A DNA stretch of 64,000 nucleotides from Microbacterium sulfonylureivorans (lineage in GTDB: Bacteria > Actinomycetota > Actinomycetes > Actinomycetales > Microbacteriaceae): contig NZ_RJAD01000001.1 of NCBI RefSeq assembly GCF_003999995.1, forward strand, positions 1,364,001-1,428,000, given 5' to 3'. Position 1 is the stretch's first letter, and each line of letters starts with the position of its first letter. Of this stretch, positions 29,336 to 39,739 are shown in pieces. Position numbers and translations under genes: made by a program. The notes beneath the pieces were generated by a model. It saw only the letters and a program-made list of their open reading frames with translations, was not told the origin of the DNA and searched no databases.

Positions 29336-32170
29336 ATGCCCTTCACCCCGTCCGGCCACTCGAGCACGCACGCAACCAGCACTTCACAGCGACGAACGGG
29401 ATGGGCCTCGCGTAAGCGGCGCTCGGGCAAACGCCGAAACGCGGCGCTCGGCGCGTTGTCCGGGCTCGCTCTGATCCTCGCCTCGTTGGCACCGACCACG
29501 GCATTCGCCGCCGGTCCGCAGGTGACGATGCCCGTGGCGACCAGTATGTCCGCCTCGGTAGCCGCCTCGGAGACCGGAGAGCCGGTGGAGATAGTCTCCG
29601 AGACGACCCCGACCGAGCGCCTGCTCGCGCTCCCGGACGGGACGATGCAGTACGAGGTCTCCACTGTCCCCGTCAGGGTCGCCGACGACAACGGGAACTG
29701 GGTGGACATCGACCTGAATCTCGAGAAGGCCGGCGAGTGGTGGGAACCTGCCGCATCGGCCACACCCGTTCGGTTCGGTGCTGGCGGGTCGGACATCCTC
29801 GACGAGGTCCAGACAGCTGGCGGCGAGTGGATTACGGAACGCTGGCCGCACGGACTCCTGCCCGCGCCGTTGATTGACGGCGCGACGGCGACTTACCCGC
29901 AAGTGTTTCCCGGCGTCGACCTCAAACTCACCGCGACTGACATCGGCATGGCGTCGGTGTACGTCGTAAAGTCGCCCGCCGCGGCATCGAACCTCGCTCT
30001 CGAGGATCTTCACGTCGAGATGGAGGGCGCGGACATCTCCCGGGATGCCAACGGCAATTTCGAGGCCGAAACCGAGGCCGGCGAGACCGTGGTCAGCTCA
30101 ATGCCGCTGTGGTGGGATTCGTCCGATGGCGGGACGTTCCTTGAGCCGGGAGACGATCCCGCCCAGCCCGTCGAGCACAGTCACACCGATTCCAGCATCA
30201 ACTTGGATGTGGCCGAGACGATTGACGGCGAACAGGTCACCTACCCGATCTTCATTGACCCGGAATGGTCCTCCGGTGAGAACGCCTCCTGGTACACCGA
30301 CATCGCCTACCCCAACGCGTCCTACCTGAATGCGGCGACCCAGCGAGTGGGGAAGTTCGACATTTACGACAGCCGGATGTACATGGAGTTCCCGATCTCC
30401 GCTTTGGCTGGGAAGGACATCGTCACGGCGCAGTTGAACACGACGCAACTGCAGTTGGCAGCGTCACCGAACAACCCGTTGGAGGTGCGGCTGAGGGGAT
30501 ACCAGGCGCCGGGCTTCACATGGAATCAGCAGAACAACTCCCTGTGGGGTGCGCTCCTGGATACCAAGAACCCGGGCACCTGGGGCGGTCCGGCAGTCGC
30601 TGTTGGATGGAACGTCACGGCCGGCGTGAAGACACGGGTGGCTGGCGGGAGCTCAGCAGTGCAGTTCGGGTTCATTCCGCAGAACCCGAGCGCACAGTCG
30701 CGCCGGCACTTCGACAACGACGCGACGCTCATCGTCACGTACAACTCCGCGCCCAGCAACCCCACGTTGCCTAAGATCACCAGCCCAGTGCGGGACTGCG
30801 GCTCGGCCTCAAGCCCCGCCTATGTGTCCGGCACGTCCATCGTCGTCAGCGTGAGCCAAAGCGACCCAGATGCCGGCACTGTGGACACGAACTTCACGCT
30901 AGCCTCGGCTCCCGCTCTCACCGCACTTCAGACGAAGTCCTCTGGCAGTCTGGCGGACGGTCCTCGGTCGGTGACGTTCACGGGGCTTGCCGACGGTGAC
31001 TACGCCTGGAGGGCGCGGGGCTGGGACGGCAGACTGAACAGTGCGGGGTATAGCGCCTGGTGCTACTTCCGGGTCGACAACCAAGCTCCGGCACTTCCGT
31101 TTGTCACGACGACGGCGAGCAGCTTCACCGTCGGACAACCGGTCTCGGTCAGCCTCGCATCAGTCGCGGATGCCGCGGGATATCAGTACTGGTTGGCGTA
31201 CTCCGGGTCGACTTCGCCAGCTCAGGCCGCTCCCGTCGCAGTGTCACGCACGGCCGCGTTGCCCGACTGTCAGAAGCGCGTCGGCGGTACGAGGTTCGCA
31301 TGCGCGACCGGCGCAACGCCGGTTTCTATCACCATGGCCCCAGTGGATGCCCTCTCGGTGTTGTGGGTGGCCGCGTATGACAAGGCGGGAAATGTCTCCA
31401 CTGCGACACCGCTGCCGCTCTTCACGTCGGAGGGAACTCCCGCTGCGCGCGATCCGCGCGTCGACACTGGCCACGCCTGGATGACCACCTCGATGATGGA
31501 CCCCCTGCCCTCGGAAATCGAGGACGCGAACTACAACACTCCGCTCCCTCTGTCCCTGCCGACCGATAGCGCGACCTGGCAGTCCGTAAACGAGTTGCGC
31601 CCTGGGTACACAGTGCCAGTGCTGCAGCCGCACGAGCCAGCCGACCCGAGTGAGGCCATGATGACTCCGGGCCCGGCCGTTGATGCGAAGGCGAGCTTCT
31701 CGCTCAGTATGTGGGTCAACCCGTGGAACACGACCTCTCCGGCGCAGCAGTACATTGCGGTGCAGTCGGGTTCAAACCGAGACGTCTCGCTTGAGCTCAA
31801 GAACGGGAAGTACTACTTCTGCGTAATGAGCGCCGCGGGAAGCGCGGACACGGCCTCGCTTGTATCGGGGTGCGCCGTCGCCCCCACGAACGCTGTACAG
31901 GACCAGTGGACCTTCCTCACCGGTGTGTGGGATGCGACGAACCAGCAACTTCGTCTGTACGTCGACGGCTCCATGGCACCTGACTCCGTCACCCCACACA
32001 AGCTCTCGACCGCGACCGGAACCTACCCCCCTGGCGAGTTCATGATTGGTCCGCCGCCCACATCGCTCCGTTTCGGCGGGCTGGTGGCTAACCCGGTCGT
32101 GGTGCCTGGCGTCATGGATTCGCGTCAGCGGGGATCACTCCGCGACTTCAGCACCCCGTTCACGTTCTGA
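29336..32170 (+). CDS. Secreted DNRLRE/LamG-like protein, partner of the Rhs protein
   Basis: This 944-residue protein starts at ATG 29336 after GAAAGG. A twin-basic N-terminus (RKRRSGKRRNAALG) leads into a signal segment ending AFAAG. A region near 290-470 matches the DNRLRE pattern (RMYMEFPISALAGKDIVTAQ, followed by LNTTQLQL and beta strands). A fibronectin-like segment follows, and the C-terminal 200 residues resemble a LamG/concanavalin fold (SMWVNPW...WTFLTGVWDATNQQLRLYV). Such proteins are usually encoded directly before secreted Rhs proteins in actinobacteria. The gap to the Rhs gene is 21 nt. Confidence 0.82.
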   Translation: MPFTPSGHSSTHATSTSQRRTGWASRKRRSGKRRNAALGALSGLALILASLAPTTAFAAGPQVTMPVATSMSASVAASETGEPVEIVSETTPTERLLALPDGTMQYEVSTVPVRVADDNGNWVDIDLNLEKAGEWWEPAASATPVRFGAGGSDILDEVQTAGGEWITERWPHGLLPAPLIDGATATYPQVFPGVDLKLTATDIGMASVYVVKSPAAASNLALEDLHVEMEGADISRDANGNFEAETEAGETVVSSMPLWWDSSDGGTFLEPGDDPAQPVEHSHTDSSINLDVAETIDGEQVTYPIFIDPEWSSGENASWYTDIAYPNASYLNAATQRVGKFDIYDSRMYMEFPISALAGKDIVTAQLNTTQLQLAASPNNPLEVRLRGYQAPGFTWNQQNNSLWGALLDTKNPGTWGGPAVAVGWNVTAGVKTRVAGGSSAVQFGFIPQNPSAQSRRHFDNDATLIVTYNSAPSNPTLPKITSPVRDCGSASSPAYVSGTSIVVSVSQSDPDAGTVDTNFTLASAPALTALQTKSSGSLADGPRSVTFTGLADGDYAWRARGWDGRLNSAGYSAWCYFRVDNQAPALPFVTTTASSFTVGQPVSVSLASVADAAGYQYWLAYSGSTSPAQAAPVAVSRTAALPDCQKRVGGTRFACATGATPVSITMAPVDALSVLWVAAYDKAGNVSTATPLPLFTSEGTPAARDPRVDTGHAWMTTSMMDPLPSEIEDANYNTPLPLSLPTDSATWQSVNELRPGYTVPVLQPHEPADPSEAMMTPGPAVDAKASFSLSMWVNPWNTTSPAQQYIAVQSGSNRDVSLELKNGKYYFCVMSAAGSADTASLVSGCAVAPTNAVQDQWTFLTGVWDATNQQLRLYVDGSMAPDSVTPHKLSTATGTYPPGEFMIGPPPTSLRFGGLVANPVVVPGVMDSRQRGSLRDFSTPFTF

Positions 32171-32191
32171 GTCGAGAGGAAACGCGCGATC

Positions 32192-35100
32192 ATGACGCGA
32201 CGGAATCGGGGACTGCGGATCCTCATTGCTGCTCTCGTTTGCGGGGGCCTGGTTGTCACCGGGATGCAACCGGCCGCTGCAGCAGCGCTGAAGCCTCCGG
32301 TCGCCCCGAACGAGGCGCCCACGCCAGACTTCGGGGACCCTGTACCTGGCAGCACGGCCGATGAGGTGGGTGGCGGTATGGCGCCGAACTCGTCGGCGAA
32401 CGTGAAGCCGGTCACCTCGCCGCCGCTGCGGCCGGCGGAGTCCGTGCGCATCGAGACGCCAGCAGAGGGCAAGGCGAAGACCCAGACACGCGGACCGAAG
32501 GGCTCCGAGGCGGGCAGGGTGGCCGGCAGCTGGCAGGAGATCGATGGTCAGCCGATTGACATCGCGGCAGCCGAAAGTGACCTGGGCACCGCGGCGGCCG
32601 TCGAGGTGCGTGTCGTCGATCCGGCCGACGTCAAAGGCGTCTCGTCCGTGCCTCTGGCCATCGAGCTTGCACGCGGTGACGAGAAGGATGACGCTGCTGT
32701 AGTCGCCGTGAGGGTCCCGACCGATGCTCTTACTGCCCAGTTCGGCGCAGATTTCGCTGGCCGGCTCTCCTGGGTCCAGGTTCCTGTCTCCGGCGACAAA
32801 GCTAAGAAGGCAGACCTGAAGAAGGCGAAACCGGTCGCCGCTGCCGCCACCGAGGGCGCAATCGTGCTTACGCCCGTCGTCTCAGGTGAACCGACGCTGC
32901 TGGTTGCTATGGCAGCGGCATCCTCGACGTCGGGCACCGGAACCTACGCCGCGACTCCGCTGAAGTCCTCGTCAACGTGGGATGTCGCGGAGCAGACCGG
33001 GGCGTTCACCTGGGCCTACGAGATGGCACTTCCACCCGCGGGCGTTGGGCCACAGCCTGCCCTAGGGCTGTCGTACAACTCACAATCCGTCGACGGGCAG
33101 ACGGGCTCTACCAACAACCAGCCTTCAGCGGTTGGTGAGGGATGGGAGCTGGAAGGCAGTGCCTTCATCGAACGCCGTTTCGTCGGGTGCGCAGTTGACG
33201 ACGGATCAACCGGCGCGGTTACGACATCGGGAGACCTCTGCTGGAAGACCGACAACGCGACCATCTCCATGGCCGGCCACTCCGGCCCGCTCGTCAAGGA
33301 CACCACCAGCGGCAGGTGGCGTCTCGCCAACGACGACGGCACCCGGTTCGAACACCTGCAAGGCACCGCCCAAGGCTGCGCGAGCAACGGCACGGTGAAC
33401 ACCGACTGCTGGAAGATGACCACCACCGACGGCACGCAGTACTTCTTCGGCCTGAACCGACTCCCCGGTTGGGTGACCGGCAAGGCGGAGACGAACTCGA
33501 CTTGGACCGTCCCGGTCTTCGGTAACGACCCCGGAGAGCCCTGCAAGGCATCCACGTTCGCAGCATCCTCCTGCATGCAGGCGTGGCGGTGGAACCTCGA
33601 CTACGTCGTCGACGTGAGCGGCAACGCGCAGACCAGGTACTACACAGCTGAGCCCAACAAGTACGCAAAGAACGGGACGGGCGCCACGTCCTACACCCGC
33701 GGCGGTGTGCTCTCCCGCATCGAGTACGGACTCCGGTCGAACAACCTCTTCAACACCACCAGCGCCGGCTTCAAGGTCAACTTCACCTACGACGGCAAGG
33801 GCCGCTGCGCCGACGCGTCCGGCACGACCTGCACCACGATGTCGCTGACCGGCACCACGAAGCCGACCACGCCCAGCGCCTACCCTGACGTTCCCTGGGA
33901 CCAGTTCTGCACCGCAACTTCCTGCTCGAGCTCTCAGAAGGCGCCCACGTTCTTCACCAATGCCCGCCTGAGCAAGGTTCAAGCCCAGGTGCTGGTCGCC
34001 GGTGCATACTCCACCACCGACACTTGGACGCTTTCTCACTCGTACCCGGCGCCCGGTGACGGCGGAAGCGCCGCGTTGTGGATGACGAAAGTGCAGCACG
34101 CAGGGTCCAAGGCGGGTCAGACAGCCATCAACGAGCCCGCCACCGAGTTCTCCGGAACTACCATGCAGAACCGCGTCTGGGTGGTAGACGGTCTGGCCCC
34201 GCTAACGAAGTGGCGCCTCAGCTCGATCAAGACGACCCTGGGCGCGGTCGTCAGCGTCAACTATGCCGCTGCCGACTGCACACCCAGCGAAGCGTCCACG
34301 CTCCTGGCAAGCCCGCAATCCAATACGCGCTGGTGCTTCCCCGAATGGTGGTCACCTGACACCACCCCGCCTATGCCCGCCAAGCTGGACCTGTTCCACA
34401 AGTACCCCGTCACATCTGTGAACGTCGACGCCCGTACCGGAAGCGCGCTGAGCAAGGTGACCAAGTCGCAGTACATCTACGGGACCCCGAAGTGGCGGTA
34501 CAACGACTCGCCACTCACCCCGAAGAACAAGCGGACCTGGAACCAGTTCGCTGGCGTCGACACCGTGGAGGTGCGTGAGGGTGACCCGGCCACGCCGACG
34601 AAACAAAAGGTGACCAAGAGCTGGTACTACCAAGGGATCAACGGCGACAGGGCGAACGCTTCGGGCGGGAGCAAGACCGGCACCGTTACGGGCACCTCCA
34701 TCCCTGACGAGCGCTGGTTCGCCGGGCAGTTGCACCGCCAGCAATCCCTTCTCGGTGTCGGCGGCGCTGTTCTCAACGACAGCATCTCGACTCCATGGGC
34801 GTCCGCAGTCACATCGAACGACGGCACTGTCCAAGCTCGGATGGTTCGAGTCGGTCGCACGGTAGTCACCGAGCCGGTCTCCGCCGGCGGCAACCGCACC
34901 CTCGACACACAGACCACCTATGAAGGCACGTACGGTCTTCCTACCAGCGAGTCGGTCATCCCGTCCGACGCGGACACCAAGTGCACCACCACGACGTACG
35001 CCAGCGCAAACACGACTGCTTGGATCATCGGGCTGCCGTCCGAGACGCGCACCGTTGCCAAAGCATGCGCGGATCTCGGCTCTGCTCAGTTCCCCGAGGA

Positions 35101-38100
35101 CCTCATTAGACAGCAGCGCACGGCCTACGATGGGCTCGCCTGGGGCGCCGCTCCAACAAAGGGTCGACCCACGGCCACCGAAGCCGTCGACAAGTACGTC
35201 AGTGGACAACCGCATTGGGCCCCCGTGACCACGAGCACGTATGACGCGCTCGGCCGACCGCTCGCCGTGACAGATCAGCTCGGACGAACGAGCACCACGG
35301 CATACACGCCGGCGGCGACACTCCCATTGACCAGCACGGTTGCCACTAACACCGCTCCGTTTTCGTGGGCAATCACCACGACCTTCGAACCCACTACTGG
35401 CACTCAATCTTCGATGACAGACCCCAACGGAGCGCTCACTTCAATGACCGTTGATGCGCTCGGCCGCACGGCGAAGGTCTGGCTACCGCTTCGGCCGAAG
35501 TCCGCAAACCCGACCAGCCCCTCGATGGCGTACGAGTACACGCTGTCGCAGACAACGCCGAACGCCATCAAGACGACGACGTACAGGGCCGGCAACAATG
35601 TGACGCAGTTCGAGCTGTTCGACGGGCTCGCTCGCTCTGTTCAGACTCAGACCTCGGCATCCGGCGGCGGCTCCGTCATCAGCACCACCGCCTACGACGA
35701 CCAAGGCCGCGCTTACTGGGTCGACAATCCGTACTGGACGACCTCCGTCACACCAAGCGCCGGACTGTTCGTTCCTGACAGTCAGAACGCGATTCCGTCT
35801 CAGGTCACGACGAGTTATGACGCGGCGGGCCGGATCACCAAGTCGTCGACCAACGGCCTCGGACAGTTCAAGTTCGCGACCACGACGGCCTACCTCGGTG
35901 GTGACCGTGTGGACAGCGTGCCACCGGAGGGCGGCACACCGACGAGCACATTCACGAACTCACTCGGCCAGAAGACGAAGCTCGTCCAGCATCTCTCGTC
36001 CGAGATCACGACCACCGGGCAAGCCACCATCTACGGCTACGACCACGCAGGCAACCTCACGTCGATGACCGACCCCGCGGGAAATGACTGGGGCTGGACC
36101 TACGACCTGCGAGGGTTCCGCACCAGCACTACGGACCCCGACGCGGGAACCTCCTCGGCAACATACGACAACGCAGGCAACATGCTCACCACGACCGATG
36201 CGCGCGGCCAGACCGTCGCCAGCACGTTCGACGAGCTCAACCGACGGACCGCGTCCTACGCTGGATCGGCCAGCGGTGCGATGCTCGCCTCGTGGACGTA
36301 CGACACTGTGAAGAAGGGCATGGTGACCACCAGTTCTTCGTACGTCGGCTCCGTCCCCGGAACACCAGGCGACAAGTACAGCAACACCGTGGTCAGCTAC
36401 GACGCCGCCGGGAACGTCACACGCTCCACGGTGTCCATACCCTCCACGGCGCCGGCGTTCGGAGGCACCACCTACACCACCACCGCCGGGTACTACGCCG
36501 ACTCATCCGTGTCCGTGAGGAACGTACCCGCCATCGGTGGACTACCGGCAGAACAGATCCTCTACTCGTACGACGGGTTGGGCCGTCTCAGCAGCGTGCG
36601 CGGCAACGGCGGCATCCTCAACGGCACCGTCTACTCACCCATTGGCCAGCTCGCCCAGTTCAACCGCCTGAACCTGGGCGCAGAGGCGTACTCGAGCTAC
36701 GGCTACGACTCCGTCACCGGTGCCCTTCTCACCATTAAAGACAACGCGGTCTTCGATGGCTCCGGCCACTACGTCGCAGACCGCACCTACACTCGCGACG
36801 ACGCTGGCAACATCACCTCGGCCTCCACGTCGTCGGTACTGCCGACGCCACGGACCCAGAAGTATTGCTACGAATACGACGCGCTGCGGCAGCTGACCGC
36901 GGCATGGTCGCCCGCCGACCCGACACCTTGCGCGACTGCGCCGAGCGCAGCAGCACTCGGAGGACCGGCCCCCCTTTGGTTGGATTACACGTACGACGTT
37001 GAGACCGGCAACCGGACCTCCGTGACTTCGCACGCGGCAGACGGCACGACCAAGTCCGCAACGTACTCCTACCCCGCCGCAGGCAGCGCGCAACCGCACG
37101 CGGTGACGTCCCTCGCCGGTGACGCGAGCCTGGGAGCCGGCGCGTATGACACAGACGAAGCCGGCAACTTCACCGAGATGCCCGGAAAGACGCTCACCTA
37201 CAACGAAACCGGGAAACTGGAGACCGTCACGATGGGCACTGAGACCCAAACTCAGATCTACGACGCCTCCGGCAACCTCCTGCTTAGGGTCAGCTCATCG
37301 GAAGGCGCCGCGCTCTTCCTCGGGGACACGGTGCTAACGAAGAAGGCGACGGGCGCGACTGTGTACGGCGTCCGTACATACGCCGGGGTGAAGGACGTCC
37401 CCGTCGCGGAGCGAAAAGCGAACACCGACGTCACCGGGTCGGTTGTGACGTGGTTGTTCGCGGACGTTGCGGGGGCAGTCGACACCCAGACAGTCGCGTC
37501 GACGGGTACGACCGTTCAGAAGTTCCGGGACCCGTTCGGGAACCCGCTCGGAGGAGCGAGCGGCTTCTGGGAGAACGGAAATGGCTACCTCAACAAGCCG
37601 GGAACAGAGAGCACTAGCCTGACGACGCTCGGAGCGCGCACGTATAGCCCGCTTCTCGGCAAGTTCCTCAGTGTCGATCCGATTACGGATGCAAGCAACC
37701 CGCAGCAGAACACCGGGTATGCGTACGGATGGAACAACCCGCTATCGGCTCCTGACCCCACCGGCCTTGCACCCAAGTTTGTGATCCCCGACAAATGCAG
37801 CGGGAACTGTGGGGGAGGGACAAGGTCCTCCAACTCATCAAAGCCGCCGGGCTATAGCCAGTCGATGGCCGCGGGATCTTGGGCGCGGGCGCAGGGTGAG
37901 AAACTACTCGCCGCGATCCCTGCGCGTAACCCTTGGACGACGGGGTGGGGCCAGCTCGAGGCAGACTTGCGAGCGCGCGCCGATGCGTACGGGTACATCA
38001 ACACCGCCAACTTCCTTCAGAGCGAGCAAGGAGCACTCGTCTACGGATGGGCATCCGGTGCTTGGAAGACGAAGTCCAAGACGTTCGGACCCGACTCGCG

Positions 38101-38521
38101 CATCACGCAGGGTCTTCGAGATGGGACTCTCGCGTCGGTCTATCGCCAGAAGGTGAATGCCGCCCTGCGGTCGGGCGGGGAGCTTCCGGGCCCGGAATGG
38201 CAGTCGGCTGGGAAGCTGAGCCTCACAAATGCGGTCCTCTACAACGATGGATTCACCTTGGCAACTTACGGATCGGCGAGCGACGCGAACAGATCCGCGC
38301 TTGTAATCGGCTCCTATAGCCTTGACGCAGTCGTTGCACAACGTGACGGCAACGTCCTGGTGGTCCAGTACACGGCAACTAACTCGACCACGCTCGGATC
38401 CGCCGTACCTCTTCCTGGAGACGATTGGCGACCGCTTCTTGACTCCTTGCCCGGGGATACGGGGCCTTTCTCCGAAGTCACACAACACTTCACCTGGACG
38501 GAGACAATCAGGACATGGTGA
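32192..38521 (+). CDS. Secreted Rhs/YD-repeat protein with unrecognised C-terminal module
   Basis: This 2109-residue protein is the core of the island. A signal peptide (residues 1-33, ending PAAAAA) is followed by an N-terminal region with a SpvB/TcdB-like entry segment (GLSYNSQSVDGQTGSTNNQ), a long run of YD repeats (for example YDHAGNLTSMTDPAGN, YDNAGNMLTTTDARGQ, YDAAGNVTRS) that should form a hollow beta shell, and the Rhs core boundary ending DPTGL at 1855-1859. The remaining 250 residues (1860-2109) form a variable module with no recognised toxin motif, ending in WTETI. The stop overlaps a lipoprotein gene. Confidence 0.88.
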   Translation: MTRRNRGLRILIAALVCGGLVVTGMQPAAAAALKPPVAPNEAPTPDFGDPVPGSTADEVGGGMAPNSSANVKPVTSPPLRPAESVRIETPAEGKAKTQTRGPKGSEAGRVAGSWQEIDGQPIDIAAAESDLGTAAAVEVRVVDPADVKGVSSVPLAIELARGDEKDDAAVVAVRVPTDALTAQFGADFAGRLSWVQVPVSGDKAKKADLKKAKPVAAAATEGAIVLTPVVSGEPTLLVAMAAASSTSGTGTYAATPLKSSSTWDVAEQTGAFTWAYEMALPPAGVGPQPALGLSYNSQSVDGQTGSTNNQPSAVGEGWELEGSAFIERRFVGCAVDDGSTGAVTTSGDLCWKTDNATISMAGHSGPLVKDTTSGRWRLANDDGTRFEHLQGTAQGCASNGTVNTDCWKMTTTDGTQYFFGLNRLPGWVTGKAETNSTWTVPVFGNDPGEPCKASTFAASSCMQAWRWNLDYVVDVSGNAQTRYYTAEPNKYAKNGTGATSYTRGGVLSRIEYGLRSNNLFNTTSAGFKVNFTYDGKGRCADASGTTCTTMSLTGTTKPTTPSAYPDVPWDQFCTATSCSSSQKAPTFFTNARLSKVQAQVLVAGAYSTTDTWTLSHSYPAPGDGGSAALWMTKVQHAGSKAGQTAINEPATEFSGTTMQNRVWVVDGLAPLTKWRLSSIKTTLGAVVSVNYAAADCTPSEASTLLASPQSNTRWCFPEWWSPDTTPPMPAKLDLFHKYPVTSVNVDARTGSALSKVTKSQYIYGTPKWRYNDSPLTPKNKRTWNQFAGVDTVEVREGDPATPTKQKVTKSWYYQGINGDRANASGGSKTGTVTGTSIPDERWFAGQLHRQQSLLGVGGAVLNDSISTPWASAVTSNDGTVQARMVRVGRTVVTEPVSAGGNRTLDTQTTYEGTYGLPTSESVIPSDADTKCTTTTYASANTTAWIIGLPSETRTVAKACADLGSAQFPEDLIRQQRTAYDGLAWGAAPTKGRPTATEAVDKYVSGQPHWAPVTTSTYDALGRPLAVTDQLGRTSTTAYTPAATLPLTSTVATNTAPFSWAITTTFEPTTGTQSSMTDPNGALTSMTVDALGRTAKVWLPLRPKSANPTSPSMAYEYTLSQTTPNAIKTTTYRAGNNVTQFELFDGLARSVQTQTSASGGGSVISTTAYDDQGRAYWVDNPYWTTSVTPSAGLFVPDSQNAIPSQVTTSYDAAGRITKSSTNGLGQFKFATTTAYLGGDRVDSVPPEGGTPTSTFTNSLGQKTKLVQHLSSEITTTGQATIYGYDHAGNLTSMTDPAGNDWGWTYDLRGFRTSTTDPDAGTSSATYDNAGNMLTTTDARGQTVASTFDELNRRTASYAGSASGAMLASWTYDTVKKGMVTTSSSYVGSVPGTPGDKYSNTVVSYDAAGNVTRSTVSIPSTAPAFGGTTYTTTAGYYADSSVSVRNVPAIGGLPAEQILYSYDGLGRLSSVRGNGGILNGTVYSPIGQLAQFNRLNLGAEAYSSYGYDSVTGALLTIKDNAVFDGSGHYVADRTYTRDDAGNITSASTSSVLPTPRTQKYCYEYDALRQLTAAWSPADPTPCATAPSAAALGGPAPLWLDYTYDVETGNRTSVTSHAADGTTKSATYSYPAAGSAQPHAVTSLAGDASLGAGAYDTDEAGNFTEMPGKTLTYNETGKLETVTMGTETQTQIYDASGNLLLRVSSSEGAALFLGDTVLTKKATGATVYGVRTYAGVKDVPVAERKANTDVTGSVVTWLFADVAGAVDTQTVASTGTTVQKFRDPFGNPLGGASGFWENGNGYLNKPGTESTSLTTLGARTYSPLLGKFLSVDPITDASNPQQNTGYAYGWNNPLSAPDPTGLAPKFVIPDKCSGNCGGGTRSSNSSKPPGYSQSMAAGSWARAQGEKLLAAIPARNPWTTGWGQLEADLRARADAYGYINTANFLQSEQGALVYGWASGAWKTKSKTFGPDSRITQGLRDGTLASVYRQKVNAALRSGGELPGPEWQSAGKLSLTNAVLYNDGFTLATYGSASDANRSALVIGSYSLDAVVAQRDGNVLVVQYTATNSTTLGSAVPLPGDDWRPLLDSLPGDTGPFSEVTQHFTWTETIRTW

Positions 38522-39030
38522 ATGGCCGACCGTGGATGGCTATCGGACCATTGCTAGCGCTGGGAGCGCTACTCACAAGCTGCACCTCCGGCGGTGATTA
38601 CGCCTACGGGCTGAGCGAAGACGACCTCGCTGGCACCTGGAGCGCGGGCGCTGACCTCGAAGCAAGCGTTGAACTCGAGGCTGACGGAACGTTTGTGGCG
38701 ACTTCGTGGCCTCGGAATGTAATGTGCTCTGGTGCAGGTGCGGAATACTCCGACGAGCTGCCGGGTGCGCCGACAATTGACTTCGAGGGTGTGTGGACGT
38801 TCAACGCCGGGCAGTCCGGAAGCAATCTGCCCGACGTCAAGCTCAGCCCGCCTGCCGAGCTGTGCCCGGACGATAGTCCGCGCGCCTACCTGTGGCGCAG
38901 CGCTGACAACAATCTCAAGTTGTGCTTCCCACTTGGCACCCTCGACCCCGACGCGTTTCGGAAGGATCGGATGCTCATCCTCGGTACCGGTGTCGACACT
39001 GGGCCAGGTTCGGACGACTCGTGCGTCTAG
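38515..39030 (+). CDS. Lipoprotein, candidate immunity or partner protein of the Rhs module
   Basis: This 171-residue protein starts at the ATG overlapping the last codons of the Rhs gene. The signal peptide ends in lipobox LTSC with the lipid-bearing Cys23. The mature part has a LAGTWSAGADL motif near 36-46, a DGTFVATSWP strand and four more Cys. It is clearly related to the lipoprotein at 39740-40273 (shared GTWSAG, EXDGTXXATXWP and CPXXXXXAYXWRS). Tight coupling to the Rhs gene suggests an immunity or envelope-partner role. That role is inference. Confidence 0.8.
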   Translation: MVNGRPWMAIGPLLALGALLTSCTSGGDYAYGLSEDDLAGTWSAGADLEASVELEADGTFVATSWPRNVMCSGAGAEYSDELPGAPTIDFEGVWTFNAGQSGSNLPDVKLSPPAELCPDDSPRAYLWRSADNNLKLCFPLGTLDPDAFRKDRMLILGTGVDTGPGSDDSCV

Positions 39031-39218
39031 CTTCTTACTCTGCCAAGGGCTCAATTCCGGTCGCCGATGGGACGAGCATCTATGTCCAGTTAGCATCTGA
39101 CGGTGATTCCGGCCAGTGGTGCGGATCCGCCTTCAATGACGTGGACCTCCAGTCGCTCCCGGAAGGCAAGTGGGTGACCGGTGACGGCGACCTCACAGAG
39201 CAACCGTGCGTTTGGTAG
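39021..39218 (+). pseudogene. C-terminal remnant of another small protein
   Basis: Overlapping the end of the lipoprotein gene, a plus frame encodes 65 residues (GTG 39021) with protein-like content such as DGTSIYVQLASDGDSGQWCG and LPEGKWVTGDGDLTEQPCVW. It has no signal peptide, and the Cys spacing looks like the C-terminal part of a small extracytoplasmic protein whose 5' part is gone. It ends just before the next lipoprotein gene. It could also be an expressed short gene. Confidence 0.4.
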
Positions 39219-39223
39219 CGAGG

Positions 39224-39730
39224 ATGCCCTTCGCCTCGGTCCGAACGGTCCGCGCTCTCTCGATTGCGTGCCTCCTATTCGGATTCGCCGCGGCGATTGC
39301 CGCCTGCGGAGTGCCCTTGGTTCCGGTGGCTCCCGAACGAGTGCCCCTTTGGATGAGAATCGAAGATGGAGTGGCTGAGTTCCTATGGTGCGGTGAGCCC
39401 ACGTCGCCGCATGACTACATGAGGGTCGAGTACATCGTGTTCTCTGACCCCCGCGAGGAGGGCGTCGCGGCCGAGGGCCGTGGCACATTCACCCTAAGCA
39501 AGGGAGATCGATTCTCAACCCAATCGCCACCGGGTGAGCTTCGTTACACAACCTCGGCGCTGGTGCCGTCCCCCCAGGAGTCCGCGAGAGTCTTCGCCAG
39601 TGCGGGGGAAGCCTCCGACGACATCAGCTGGACTGCAGCATTCGAGCCAGGCACTCTCGGCGACGCCTCAGATCGGGCGTGGCTGTCACCGACCGGGGCC
39701 ACCGAGTCGGACCCTTGTACGCAACCCTGA
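39224..39730 (+). CDS. Putative lipoprotein of unknown function
   Basis: This 168-residue protein starts at ATG 39224 (AGCGAGG just before it); an in-frame GTG at 39206 is possible. The signal peptide has an Arg pair, a hydrophobic core and a lipobox IAAC with Cys28. The mature part is acidic, with one further Cys near the start and one near the end (DPCTQP). It does not share the GTWSAG motif of its neighbours. No family was recognised. Confidence 0.7.
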   Translation: MPFASVRTVRALSIACLLFGFAAAIAACGVPLVPVAPERVPLWMRIEDGVAEFLWCGEPTSPHDYMRVEYIVFSDPREEGVAAEGRGTFTLSKGDRFSTQSPPGELRYTTSALVPSPQESARVFASAGEASDDISWTAAFEPGTLGDASDRAWLSPTGATESDPCTQP

Positions 39731-39739
39731 GACGGACGG

